Positions 15,405-21,078 of a DNA stretch of 28,181 nt are shown here, piece after piece. This stretch comes from Chloroflexota bacterium (GTDB lineage: Bacteria > Chloroflexota > Anaerolineae > B4-G1), in assembly GCA_024232355.1 (NCBI GenBank), contig JAAEPW010000563.1, positions 1 through 28,181 on the forward strand. The letters run 5' to 3'. The translations under genes were made by a program, and so were the position numbers. Each line of letters opens with the position of its first letter. The stretch's first letter is position 1. The notes under the pieces were generated by a model. It was not told the DNA's origin, did not search any database, and worked only from the letters and a program-made list of their open reading frames with translations.

Positions 15405-15728
15405 TGTTTTGCACCTCCAAGTGCGTGCCTCCGTAGAGGCTATTATAGTATGCTGGATTTTCCAGCTATTTTTTGTTGGGCGCAGCCCAGTCCAGCACGG
15501 CCCAACTCAGTAGAGCGGATAGGGGTTCGGGTCCTATCTCTTAATCAGCCATTACCGGCGGCTCTAAATGCTCCCTAGATGGGAGCGCGGCGAGGGTGTA
15601 CCCGCCTATGACTATCAAGAATCTCAGTTGGTTATATCAGAATTTTCAACTGCATTCTCTACCTCCCTCCTTCTAACCTCTATTGGGCGCAGCCCAGTCA
15701 AATCCGAGAAAGATTCTGGCGAAGCCAT
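15405..15728 (-). promoter_or_regulatory. Non-coding leader region of SSB-tail gene
   Basis: No real gene is seen here. From upstream to downstream on the minus strand it holds a stem TTGGGC-GCA-GCCCAGTC (15683-15699), a very strong ribosome site (AAGGAGGGAGG) in front of a seven-codon frame MQLKILI (15632-15655), several stems including CTCCC/GGGAG (around 15570-15590), an identical copy of the GCA stem (15476-15492), a GCTGG-AAAAT-CCAGC stem, a -10 TATAAT (15442-15447) and the ribosome site. The mini-frame could be a leader peptide controlling the downstream gene. Confidence 0.4.
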
Positions 15729-15765
15729 CCAAAACAAAGAGGCGGCCCAGTCAGGGGCCGCCTCT
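15729..15765 (-). terminator. Strong intrinsic terminator
   Basis: AGAGGCGGCCC/GGGCCGCCTCT arms (15738-15765) followed on the minus strand by TTTGTTTTGG, 22 bases after the stop of the 79-residue gene. Confidence 0.85.
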
Positions 15766-15786
15766 ACTATGTAGAAGATTGGGTAG

Positions 15787-16026
15787 TTACCGAGGGTCCG
15801 GTATTGGCATCCCGATCCCTTCCTTTTCCAGCAAGTCGTTGAGTTGGGCCAAGTCCATCGTGGCGAGGCCGCTGATGAACTCCTTCCCATCCGGATACTT
15901 TGCCATGTACCCAATGGTCATATCTTCACCCATCCCGATCCTGTGCCCATCGGAAAGTGTCAGTATCTTGCCGTGTGCCATCTCTCTGACAATGGCGAGA
16001 GTGCGGGCGACATCGAGGTTAAGCAT
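15787..16026 (-). CDS. Small hypothetical protein
   Basis: 79 residues, AAAGGAGG 7 bases before ATG 16026. Sequence is MLNLDVARTLAIVREMAHGK... with a helical N-terminus, a Gly-rich centre (DGHRIGMGEDMTIGYMAK) and helical C-terminus ending GMPIPDPR. Its start overlaps the stop of the 41-residue gene upstream, so it is translationally coupled. No family recognised. Confidence 0.6.
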   Translation of the reverse strand: MLNLDVARTLAIVREMAHGKILTLSDGHRIGMGEDMTIGYMAKYPDGKEFISGLATMDLAQLNDLLEKEGIGMPIPDPR

Positions 16027-16144
16027 CGGTTTCCTCCTTTAGCCAGGCCATAGCGGCCTTCGTTTTCTTTCGATAGAACCACCGGACTAGCTTGATCCGG
16101 CGGTAATCGAACCATATCCAAAGCTGACGTAGTTTCTCAGGCAT
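16019..16144 (-). CDS. 41-residue basic peptide
   Basis: A 42-codon frame begins at ATG 16144, 4 bases after the macro-domain stop, and ends at 16019 overlapping the next ATG (16026) by 8 bases. The product (MPEKLRQLWIWFDYRRIKL...) is strongly basic and aromatic, with KKTKAAMAWLKEE near the end. Its own ribosome site is weak, but the tight junctions at both ends and codon-like base use support real translation by coupling. Function unknown. Confidence 0.5.
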   Translation of the reverse strand: MPEKLRQLWIWFDYRRIKLVRWFYRKKTKAAMAWLKEETDA

Positions 16145-16148
16145 TCTG

Positions 16149-16616
16149 TTACCGCCAGCAAATTGTGACGTTCTCAGGAAGCGGGGTCAACAAAGGTCCC
16201 ACTTCGGACCGCTTCAGCCGCCCATTCCCGATGCCAGGGTAGTTCATCCTGATACTGACGTCGGGGTTGATGTCGGCGTACTCGGCCAGAGCACTCACTG
16301 ACATCTGGATCAGCCCCAGGTTCGCCGGGTCTTTCCAGTGCCATTTGACTTGGAACACCCCAAAGCCTACCGCTGTGTCCGTGGGCGGTACTACGACCAA
16401 GAAGCCGTAGGCTTTGGCAAAGTCTCGACCACTGATGCGCTCAACGGCTGCGCCTGACAGATACTCAATATTGGGCAGTTTATCCATTGCCTGCCGTGCA
16501 GCTCCCCGGCCCATCACCAAAGCCCCGTTGTGCTTAATGTAGCTATTCGTGGTCACCACCCACATCCCCGGAAGGCCGGGGGACTCCCATAAATCGTGAG
16601 GTACTATTTTAGGCAT
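16149..16616 (-). CDS. Macro-domain-like protein
   Basis: 155 residues starting MPKIVPHDLWESPG at ATG 16616, with AAGGAGG 6-7 bases upstream. The GALVMGRGAARQA segment (about 30-42) and the C-terminal RMNYPGIGNGRLKRSEVGPLL are the phosphate-binding loops of macro domains, which bind or hydrolyse ADP-ribose derivatives. Phage macro-domain proteins can remove ADP-ribose marks or counter host NAD-based defences. The usual NxxN catalytic pair is present only in part (TTNSYIKHNGALVMGRG carries both Asn residues). The gene overlaps the DUF4326-like gene by 8 bases. Confidence 0.75.
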   Translation of the reverse strand: MPKIVPHDLWESPGLPGMWVVTTNSYIKHNGALVMGRGAARQAMDKLPNIEYLSGAAVERISGRDFAKAYGFLVVVPPTDTAVGFGVFQVKWHWKDPANLGLIQMSVSALAEYADINPDVSIRMNYPGIGNGRLKRSEVGPLLTPLPENVTICWR

Positions 16617-16983
16617 CAATTTCCTCCTTGCTTGTCAGCCATTCCAGACACGCCTTGATCACATCGCAGTGGCAAGCCGCCGGCGCACAATGACAGACCA
16701 GTGTCAGCTTACCGTGCATATTGTGGTGTTCCAACAGCCAGCCCAGAGCCATCGTCACTCTTGTGGGGCCACGATCTGATTGAATCTCGTTCCACAACCA
16801 GCACCGGTACTTTTCCACTACCTCATCGCGTGTGCCGTGTTCCCCGACGTAGTAAAGGTTGGCTAACTCGTGCAGGGCGTAGTGATACTGCTTACCCACG
16901 CGCCGCGTCCGACCTACGTAGACGGTGTAGGCGGGTTCTTTCCTGACAGTGCCGTGCTTGGCGACGGTGATGTTCACGTTCAT
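16609..16983 (-). CDS. DUF4326-like protein
   Basis: 124 residues from ATG 16983 (AAGGAGG 7 bases upstream; a longer frame to 17016 has no site). The order YTVYVGRTRRVGKQY, HGTRDEVVEKYRCWLWNEI, then LTLVCHCAPAACHCDVIKACLEWL matches DUF4326, a family frequent in phages with a conserved Cys-His pair (VCHCAPAACHCD); function is unknown. It shares a transcript with the macro-domain gene, as these two families often do in phage genomes I remember. Confidence 0.75.
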   Translation of the reverse strand: MNVNITVAKHGTVRKEPAYTVYVGRTRRVGKQYHYALHELANLYYVGEHGTRDEVVEKYRCWLWNEIQSDRGPTRVTMALGWLLEHHNMHGKLTLVCHCAPAACHCDVIKACLEWLTSKEEIDA

Positions 16984-17030
16984 TGCTCTACCTCCTTGGG
17001 GTAGTTTTGCTGACACCCTGTGTGCCAGTC

Positions 17031-17075
17031 GAAAAAAGGGGTGCTATCTATGCCAATTTGACATAGATAGCTGCC
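17031..17075 (-). terminator. Intrinsic terminator built on a TATC/GATA palindrome
   Basis: A 25-bp palindrome (17045-17069; TATCTATG/CATAGATA arms, CAATTTG core) is extended by GC and CCC pairs and followed on the minus strand by CTTTTTT. It belongs to the palindrome family of the 23.7-24.0 kb array and ends the transcript of the small basic gene. Confidence 0.7.
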
Positions 17076-17191
17076 CTTCCCCTTCCACCAGGCTCCCGAT
17101 ATCGGGGCGCTGGCCTCGTGCGCCCGGCAATGGTACGCTCCCTACGAGGCACTGGCCTACCAGGACTCGAACCTGACGGGTGGCCGAGGGG
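17076..17191 (-). other. Structured 3-prime untranslated region or small RNA
   Basis: Between the small basic gene and its terminator the minus-strand RNA can fold into several stems: a perfect T-arm (CAGG-TTCGAGT-CCTG), GCCTCGT/ACGAGGC and CCCGATATCGGG. A full tRNA is not possible here. It may be a stable RNA end product or a tRNA-derived remnant. Confidence 0.4.
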
Positions 17192-17353
17192 TTACCGCCG
17201 TTTCCTCCTTCGCCTTTTGGTCTTCTTGCCCAGTTTGGGCTTCTTGTACTTCTTGGTTCCCTTGATGGTGAACCACTCGGCCGTACACTCTTCCCGCTGT
17301 TTCCGCACCAGGTCGGGCCGCCGACTGGCCCACAGTTCCTCGAAAGTAAACAT
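17192..17353 (-). CDS. 53-residue Arg/Lys-rich protein
   Basis: 54 codons from ATG 17353 with a very good ribosome site (GGGAGGTG, 4 bases before ATG). The product begins MFTFEELWASRRPDLVRKQREE, contains TAEWFTIKG and ends with a block KLGKKTKRRRRKRR, so it should bind nucleic acid or act as a nucleoid-like peptide. It is divergent from the plus-strand gene at 17442, with a GGCCC stem in its leader (17375-17394). Downstream lie a structured segment and a palindrome-based terminator. No homologue is recognised. Confidence 0.75.
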   Translation of the reverse strand: MFTFEELWASRRPDLVRKQREECTAEWFTIKGTKKYKKPKLGKKTKRRRRKRR

Positions 17354-17374
17354 CGTCACCTCCCGTAATCTCTT

Positions 17375-17394
17375 TTGGCCCGTCAGGGCCAGTC
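17375..17394 (-). promoter_or_regulatory. Leader hairpin upstream of the 53-residue gene
   Basis: Stem TTGGCCC-GTCA-GGGCCAGTC, 22 bases before ATG 17353; same family as the ssb-leader stem at 12240-12259. Confidence 0.45.
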
Positions 17395-17406
17395 AGCACA
17401 AAACCC

Positions 17407-17435
17407 TTGACCGTCAGGGGCGTTTGTGTTAGAGT
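17407..17435 (+). promoter_or_regulatory. Promoter giving a leaderless transcript
   Basis: TTGACC (17407-17412), 17-base spacer, TAGAGT (17430-17435). The ATG of the next gene is at 17442, about 7 bases beyond the -10, exactly where transcription should start, and no ribosome site precedes it. Confidence 0.6.
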
Positions 17436-17441
17436 GACACT

Positions 17442-18110
17442 ATGATAAATGAACAAACAGCCCTGACAAAAAAAGATGACGTGAGTATACCTGAACAGGA
17501 ACGTGCTGTCTTACGGCAAATTCTAGTTCTGTACTACACCGGCCAGGCGACCTCGATCCAGGACGCAGTTGCCAAAGTCCCCGAGATGGGTCGCACCACG
17601 TTCTACAGATACAAGAAGGATTTCCCTATCGAGTTCGACGTGATCAGTCGGGAGGCCAAGGCCGAGGCATACCAGGAGAGGGATGACAAGCAAGTCGCCT
17701 TCGACGCTGAACAGTTCGATGTCAGTGTAAAGCTCCAGCGGATGGCGTTCGAGGGTTTGATCGAGGCATTGCCTGGGATTGTCAGTATCGCCAAGGGTGA
17801 GGAACGCGATGTAACGGCCAAAGGGAAGCAAAAGACGATTGTGCCCTATCCTCGTGACCAGAACGAAGCGGCGAAGATACTGCAACAGATTGCCCGGGGC
17901 GGGGTGCTGCCTGAGAGTGCGGTGGGTAGAATAGGACAGATGATTGGGGAACCTGACGAGGGCGACGACAAGGAGAGCAAGCTGCCGGTGCTGCCGATCA
18001 GCGCCGAGTTCACGTCAGTGGTAGCCAAGGCCCCCGACGGTACGACCGTCACCATTGAGCGGGGCGGCACTGACATCCTTGAGGGCGAGGTGGTGAGCGA
18101 TGGCGAGTAA
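17442..18110 (+). CDS. HTH protein, possibly small-terminase-like
   Basis: 222 residues. A helix-turn-helix is visible at about 38-60 (SIQDAVAKVPEMGRTTFYRYKKDFP), followed by a helical region (KQVAFDAEQFDVSVKLQRMAFEGLIEALP) and a second helical block DQNEAAKILQQIARGG, ending in an acidic tail. This architecture (HTH, helical oligomerisation, acidic end) is that of phage small terminase subunits, but a large terminase does not follow, so a transcription regulator is equally possible. It is the first plus-strand gene and appears to be translated from a leaderless mRNA. The next gene overlaps its end by 11 bases. Confidence 0.6.
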   Translation: MINEQTALTKKDDVSIPEQERAVLRQILVLYYTGQATSIQDAVAKVPEMGRTTFYRYKKDFPIEFDVISREAKAEAYQERDDKQVAFDAEQFDVSVKLQRMAFEGLIEALPGIVSIAKGEERDVTAKGKQKTIVPYPRDQNEAAKILQQIARGGVLPESAVGRIGQMIGEPDEGDDKESKLPVLPISAEFTSVVAKAPDGTTVTIERGGTDILEGEVVSDGE

Positions 18111-18354
18111 GCAACAACCAACGGGGATCTGTGTCAAGTGTGGCAAGCATCGAGCGATCCACGCACGCCAAAGATGTAAGAATTGCTATATGCAGGACTT
18201 TCCACCCAGGCGCAAGATTGGCTACTGCAATGATGTGTACTGTCCACACGTTGGAAAGCCAGTGCCGCTTGTGGCGAAGGGGAAGTGTCAGGCGTGCTAC
18301 CAGCGGGCGAGGCGTGCAAAGAGGCAGCCCGAGCCTGTGGCAGTTGGGGGATAA
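18100..18354 (+). CDS. Small zinc-ribbon protein
   Basis: 84 residues with GAGGTGG before the ATG, overlapping the HTH gene by 11 bases. Two knuckles are visible: CVKCGKH-(x8)-CKNC (about residues 11-29) and a C-terminal CNDVYCP...CQAC pair (about 43-67), separated by a basic linker. The C-terminal RRAKRQPEP tail is basic. It may be a zinc-binding co-regulator of the HTH protein; function unknown. A hairpin follows 6 bases after the stop. Confidence 0.7.
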   Translation: MASKQQPTGICVKCGKHRAIHARQRCKNCYMQDFPPRRKIGYCNDVYCPHVGKPVPLVAKGKCQACYQRARRAKRQPEPVAVGG

Positions 18355-18360
18355 ATGCAA

Positions 18361-18390
18361 ACACGGCGCTTGGGGAGCGCCGTGTTTGGT
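18361..18390 (+). terminator. Hairpin terminator after zinc-ribbon gene
   Basis: ACACGGCGCT/AGCGCCGTGT stem (18361-18385) with a short TTTGGT tail. It closes the two-gene plus-strand transcript. Confidence 0.65.
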
Positions 18391-18447
18391 CGTAAGGGGA
18401 AACCGATCATTCAGGTAGCGAAGCCTCCGCGCTTTTTGCGGGAGCGA

Positions 18448-18580
18448 GCCGCACTAACCGGTGAATTGAGCCGCCGCGCGGGTGCGGGCTAGAGTCCTTG
18501 CAACAACGCTCGTCCAAAGCGCGTAAAGCCGTCGCTGTACACGCGCGGAGCGCGGTCGGCTCCAATGATTGTTGGGCGGC
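18448..18580 (-). mobile_element. Integron-type attC site
   Basis: On the minus strand: R'' GCCGCCCAAC (18580-18571), short spacer, L'' beginning TTGGAGCCGACCGCG (18565-18550), variable centre, L' ending CGGCTCAA, and R' GTTAGTGCGGC (18458-18448). L'' and L' pair except for one extra G and one mismatch, the extrahelical-base layout used by integron integrases to recognise folded attC. It lies 52 bases after the ankyrin gene, the usual place. The neighbouring site 19617-19720 shares its L' and R' halves. Confidence 0.7.
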
Positions 18581-18631
18581 TTTCGCACCTATGCAAGATC
18601 AACTGTTCATACCTTCAAATTTATGTTAGAA

Positions 18632-19573
18632 TCAGACATTATTCCTGGTGTCAATCAGCCTCTCTAGGAATTCTTTCATTTCTCGACCTCTATATTTTGC
18701 CCAATCCCGCAGTGTACGACCTTTGTCATCTTGTACATCTAATCGTGCTCCTCGATCAATTAATAACTCTATTAGGGGAATATAATCTCCTTTTGTGGCG
18801 CTAAATACTACTGGCACATTCCATTCACTGCATCGAAAATTGACATCAGCTCCCATCTCGATCAATAAATTAACGAGTAACATCTCTCGCTCAAATGAAT
18901 AGCCTTCAGACCGCTGGCTTTTCAACACTCCATCAAAATCAATCCACAATACACTACCATAATCACTGTCATTTATTAGCCCAATTGCTGTTCTGAGAGC
19001 TTGGTCTAGTATTCTTTTGTCAAAGCCCGAGATCTCAATCAGAAACTTGATTACTTCCATCTGTCGAGCATAAATTGCGAACTCGAGTGGTGTGTGACCT
19101 TGTTCATCTTCTGCGAAAAGATATAATCCTTTATTGTGCAATGAGCGTAAATGATCAACATCACCACGAGCCGCAATTCGACATCTAAGTGGTTCACAAA
19201 CCAAGTTGCGACAATTGTCCCAATGGGGCGAATTCATATAAGAAGAAAGTGACTCTAAAAATTGATTTGGAGGACAATAGTTATGATCGTTTATATAATG
19301 AAGCACCATTTTGGGAAGAACATAACGTAGGTTGTCAATATCAAACCAAAATTCTCCACCGTCTGAAACTTTGTTGCAGATTTCGCAGGTATGTCGTCCA
19401 CGCCAAACATGAATAAAATGGAACTCGGCACGATGTTGAAGAACACTTGCAAGCTTCTGAGGAACAATTCCTTGCAACTCCACTTTGTTTCCAAGCCAAC
19501 CTACTGACAATGCTTGTTTTCCTTCGTGTAAATCGGCAGTATACAATTGCTTGCTGAGATCAGGGATGTACAT
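18632..19573 (-). CDS. Ankyrin-repeat protein with DUF7919-like N-terminal domain
   Basis: 313 residues, AT-rich. The N-terminal third has IPDLSKQLY (3-11), VGWLG (24-28), a segment HTCEIC (61-66) and a HxxxH-type HYINDHNYCPP region (92-102), which I associate with DUF7919-like proteins seen next to polymorphic toxins or alone as immunity proteins. Ankyrin repeats follow: GHTPLEFAIYARQMEVIKFLIE (159-180) and, after an insertion, VNLLIEMGADVNF, VPVVFSATKGDYIPLIELLIDRGARLDVQDDKGRTLRDWAK (234-292). No toxin gene is adjacent. The gene lies between a complete and a partial attC and is the content of a gene cassette. No ribosome site of note is seen upstream of ATG 19573. Confidence 0.75.
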   Translation of the reverse strand: MYIPDLSKQLYTADLHEGKQALSVGWLGNKVELQGIVPQKLASVLQHRAEFHFIHVWRGRHTCEICNKVSDGGEFWFDIDNLRYVLPKMVLHYINDHNYCPPNQFLESLSSYMNSPHWDNCRNLVCEPLRCRIAARGDVDHLRSLHNKGLYLFAEDEQGHTPLEFAIYARQMEVIKFLIEISGFDKRILDQALRTAIGLINDSDYGSVLWIDFDGVLKSQRSEGYSFEREMLLVNLLIEMGADVNFRCSEWNVPVVFSATKGDYIPLIELLIDRGARLDVQDDKGRTLRDWAKYRGREMKEFLERLIDTRNNV

Positions 19574-19616
19574 ATGATTCCTTAACCAATGACGAGTTTA
19601 CGCTTTTCAACTTGTC

Positions 19617-19720
19617 GCCGCACTAACGTTGAGCTGAGCCGCCACGCGGGGCTAGCGTGAGAGACCTAGCCCTACACCACCGTTGCCGACCAGGTCGCCG
19701 TTGATTTCGCCCGCGGTCGG
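19617..19720 (-). mobile_element. Degenerate second attC site
   Basis: The GCCGCACTAAC end (19617-19627) and the L' region (GCTGAGCCGCC...CGGGGCTAG) match the attC at 18448-18580, and CCGACCGCG recurs at the expected L'' position, but the outer R'' half is missing. It marks the upstream boundary of the ankyrin cassette. Confidence 0.55.
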
Positions 19721-19807
19721 GTAGCCAGGGGCCATTACTGGCCTCCAGTCCCCTAAGAACGACTTGTACTCGTGATGACTTTGGTGCCAAGCCTTTGATA
19801 ACGCCAT
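19652..19807 (-). CDS. 51-residue ORF leading into attC, possibly a truncated gene
   Basis: A frame from ATG 19807 to a stop at 19652, beginning MALSKAWHQSHHEYKSFLGDW and ending in a Gly-rich stretch NGDLVGNGGVGLGLSR. No ribosome site, but the -10 TATACT of a promoter lies 11 bases upstream, so the RNA would be essentially leaderless. Its C-terminal half is encoded by the degenerate attC, as occurs when a cassette gene reads into its own recombination site. It could also be a chance frame. Confidence 0.4.
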   Translation of the reverse strand: MALSKAWHQSHHEYKSFLGDWRPVMAPGYPTAGEINGDLVGNGGVGLGLSR

Positions 19808-19814
19808 TACGTCA

Positions 19815-19845
19815 GATAGTATATACTATCTCACCCAATTTGCAA
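19815..19845 (-). promoter_or_regulatory. Promoter with overlapping palindromic operator
   Basis: Minus strand: TTGCAA (19845-19840), 16-base spacer, TATACT (19823-19818). The -10 is embedded in an 18-bp perfect palindrome AGATAGTATATACTATCT (19815-19832). It drives the 51-residue ORF and probably the ankyrin cassette. Confidence 0.6.
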
Positions 19846-19883
19846 AATCCGTTGCCGTCGAGTTGGCAAGTGGGGAAGCGGCA

Positions 19884-20369
19884 CTAAGCCGCTCCCCATC
19901 TTGGACGCCACTCGTCATCGAGACAAGACCAGTAGAACCCGTCCTCGTCCTCGTCGAACACTTCCCCGGTATCTACGATCACCAGGCTATCCCCATCCCA
20001 CATCACGTTACAGGGCAGCACGTCGGCCACGCCCGCGACGTAGGCCCGCATCGCCAGGTCACGGCCCTCTTCGTGGAGATCATGCCACGCCTCGTGCGGC
20101 ACTTCCTCAGCGAGTGGCTGGACGATCAGCCAGTCATCCCCCTCTTGCCAGTAATCCAGTACCGGTAGGACGGAGATGTCAGCTTCCTGGCACCGGCGCA
20201 CGCCATCCAAGACAGCCTGGACGGTGTAGGTGGGATTGCTGTAGCCCCCGCCCTCATAAGGCTTGGGGCGATACAGCTTGACGCACATCCCTTGCCACTT
20301 GAATACGTGGGCGTAGCGCCCTCGCCCCAGGCGCTGGCAGCCCATCAACTCTGATACTTTCGGTCTCAT
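19884..20369 (-). CDS. Miniature protein-kinase-like protein
   Basis: 161 residues with AGGAGG before ATG 20369. It keeps the main landmarks of the kinase/APH fold in the right order: Gly-rich loop LGRGRYAHVFKW (14-25), invariant-type Lys in CVKLY (K31), hinge-like WLIVQPL (80-86), catalytic-loop Asp and Asn in ADVLPCNV (D116, N121) and a metal-binding Asp in VDTG (D133). The His of HxD is replaced by Val. At 161 residues the domain is far smaller than ordinary kinases (about 250), with the C-lobe reduced. The C-terminus is acidic (FDEDEDG). It may phosphorylate a host protein or small molecule, or be a pseudo-kinase. Hairpins separate it from the upstream gene. Confidence 0.65.
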   Translation of the reverse strand: MRPKVSELMGCQRLGRGRYAHVFKWQGMCVKLYRPKPYEGGGYSNPTYTVQAVLDGVRRCQEADISVLPVLDYWQEGDDWLIVQPLAEEVPHEAWHDLHEEGRDLAMRAYVAGVADVLPCNVMWDGDSLVIVDTGEVFDEDEDGFYWSCLDDEWRPRWGAA

Positions 20370-20392
20370 GATGCCTCCTATTCTACAACTCT

Positions 20393-20426
20393 GGTGGCCC
20401 GGTGTCTTGAAGCAAACCGGGCCACC
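20393..20426 (-). terminator. Intercistronic hairpin
   Basis: Perfect GGTGGCCCGGT/ACCGGGCCACC arms between the 118-residue gene and the kinase-like gene. No T-run follows on the minus strand, so it may be an RNA-processing or stabilising stem instead of a terminator. Confidence 0.45.
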
Positions 20427-20437
20427 ATCTTCCTCTG

Positions 20438-20794
20438 CTAGTCGTTGGTGGGGAACAGTTGACGACTCGCCAGTTCCTCCACGTGGTCGGCCACCTCTAG
20501 GGCAGCCGCCCGCACTGCGCTAGAGTACCCATTCCACCTGCGGTTTGATACCCTCTGCCCGTGCTGGTGTACGGCCTTGGCATACGACGTCCACCGGCCG
20601 CCACTGCTGGCCGGGAACGCCCAGAACCCACTGAGGACGTCATGGGCCGTCGCGCCAACCACTGCTGCTACTGTATTGATAGAGCCAGCCTCGACCTGTC
20701 CCTTGCGCTCCAGCCGACGAACTGCCAGGGCCACTCCTGCGCGGGCGGCCACATCCTGCGATCCCCGATCCAAACTCACGAAACCTGCTGACAT
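20438..20794 (-). CDS. Hypothetical protein
   Basis: 118 residues from ATG 20794, GGAGGTG 6 bases upstream; a longer frame to 20857 lacks a site. Sequence begins MSAGFVSLDRGSQDVAARAGVALAVRRLERKG and is Ala/Val-rich and basic, predicted helical, with SGGRWTSYAKAVHQHGQR in the centre. No family recognised. The gene is followed by a perfect hairpin. Confidence 0.6.
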   Translation of the reverse strand: MSAGFVSLDRGSQDVAARAGVALAVRRLERKGQVEAGSINTVAAVVGATAHDVLSGFWAFPASSGGRWTSYAKAVHQHGQRVSNRRWNGYSSAVRAAALEVADHVEELASRQLFPTND

Positions 20795-20871
20795 TTGACA
20801 CCTCCATAGTGTGTAGTAGTTGCCCGTCATCCACGGGCTGGGTTGTTTGGGGAGCACACGGCTCCCCCTCT

Positions 20872-21078
20872 CTATTTGCGCGGCAGGTGAGTCACTACGA
20901 GGCCCGCGAAATACTGGCGGGCTACTCGAAGTAATGCTTCTGCCCCGTCTTCCAGGAGTACGCCCTGGAGTTCGTTGTGCTCCCTGTACCCCGCGCTGTT
21001 CTTCCTGACAGAACGAGAATACACCATTTCCTCGATGGGATCATAGAGCACGATCCTGTTGACTTTGACGCTCGACAC
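20872..21078 (-). CDS. Small hypothetical protein
   Basis: 68 residues from a GTG at 21078 with GGAGGTG 5 bases upstream. It begins MSSVKVNRIVLYDPIEEMVYSRSVRKN and ends VVTHLPRK; predicted mixed helix and strand. It has no recognisable motif. Upstream lies a leader with paired CTGACAGG/CCTGTCAG arms that could hide the ribosome site. Confidence 0.6.
   Translation of the reverse strand: MSSVKVNRIVLYDPIEEMVYSRSVRKNSAGYREHNELQGVLLEDGAEALLRVARQYFAGLVVTHLPRK

Noticed and set aside
15502..15545. tRNA-like segment on the plus strand with D-arm-like CTCAGTAGAGC and a GGTTCGGGTCC arm
   Set aside because: There is no anticodon arm or acceptor stem and the T-arm stem geometry is wrong; at best a tRNA fragment.
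17442..18354. Start of a phage packaging operon
   Set aside because: A large terminase does not follow the HTH gene; the operon ends with a terminator after the zinc-ribbon gene, so packaging is only a weak possibility.
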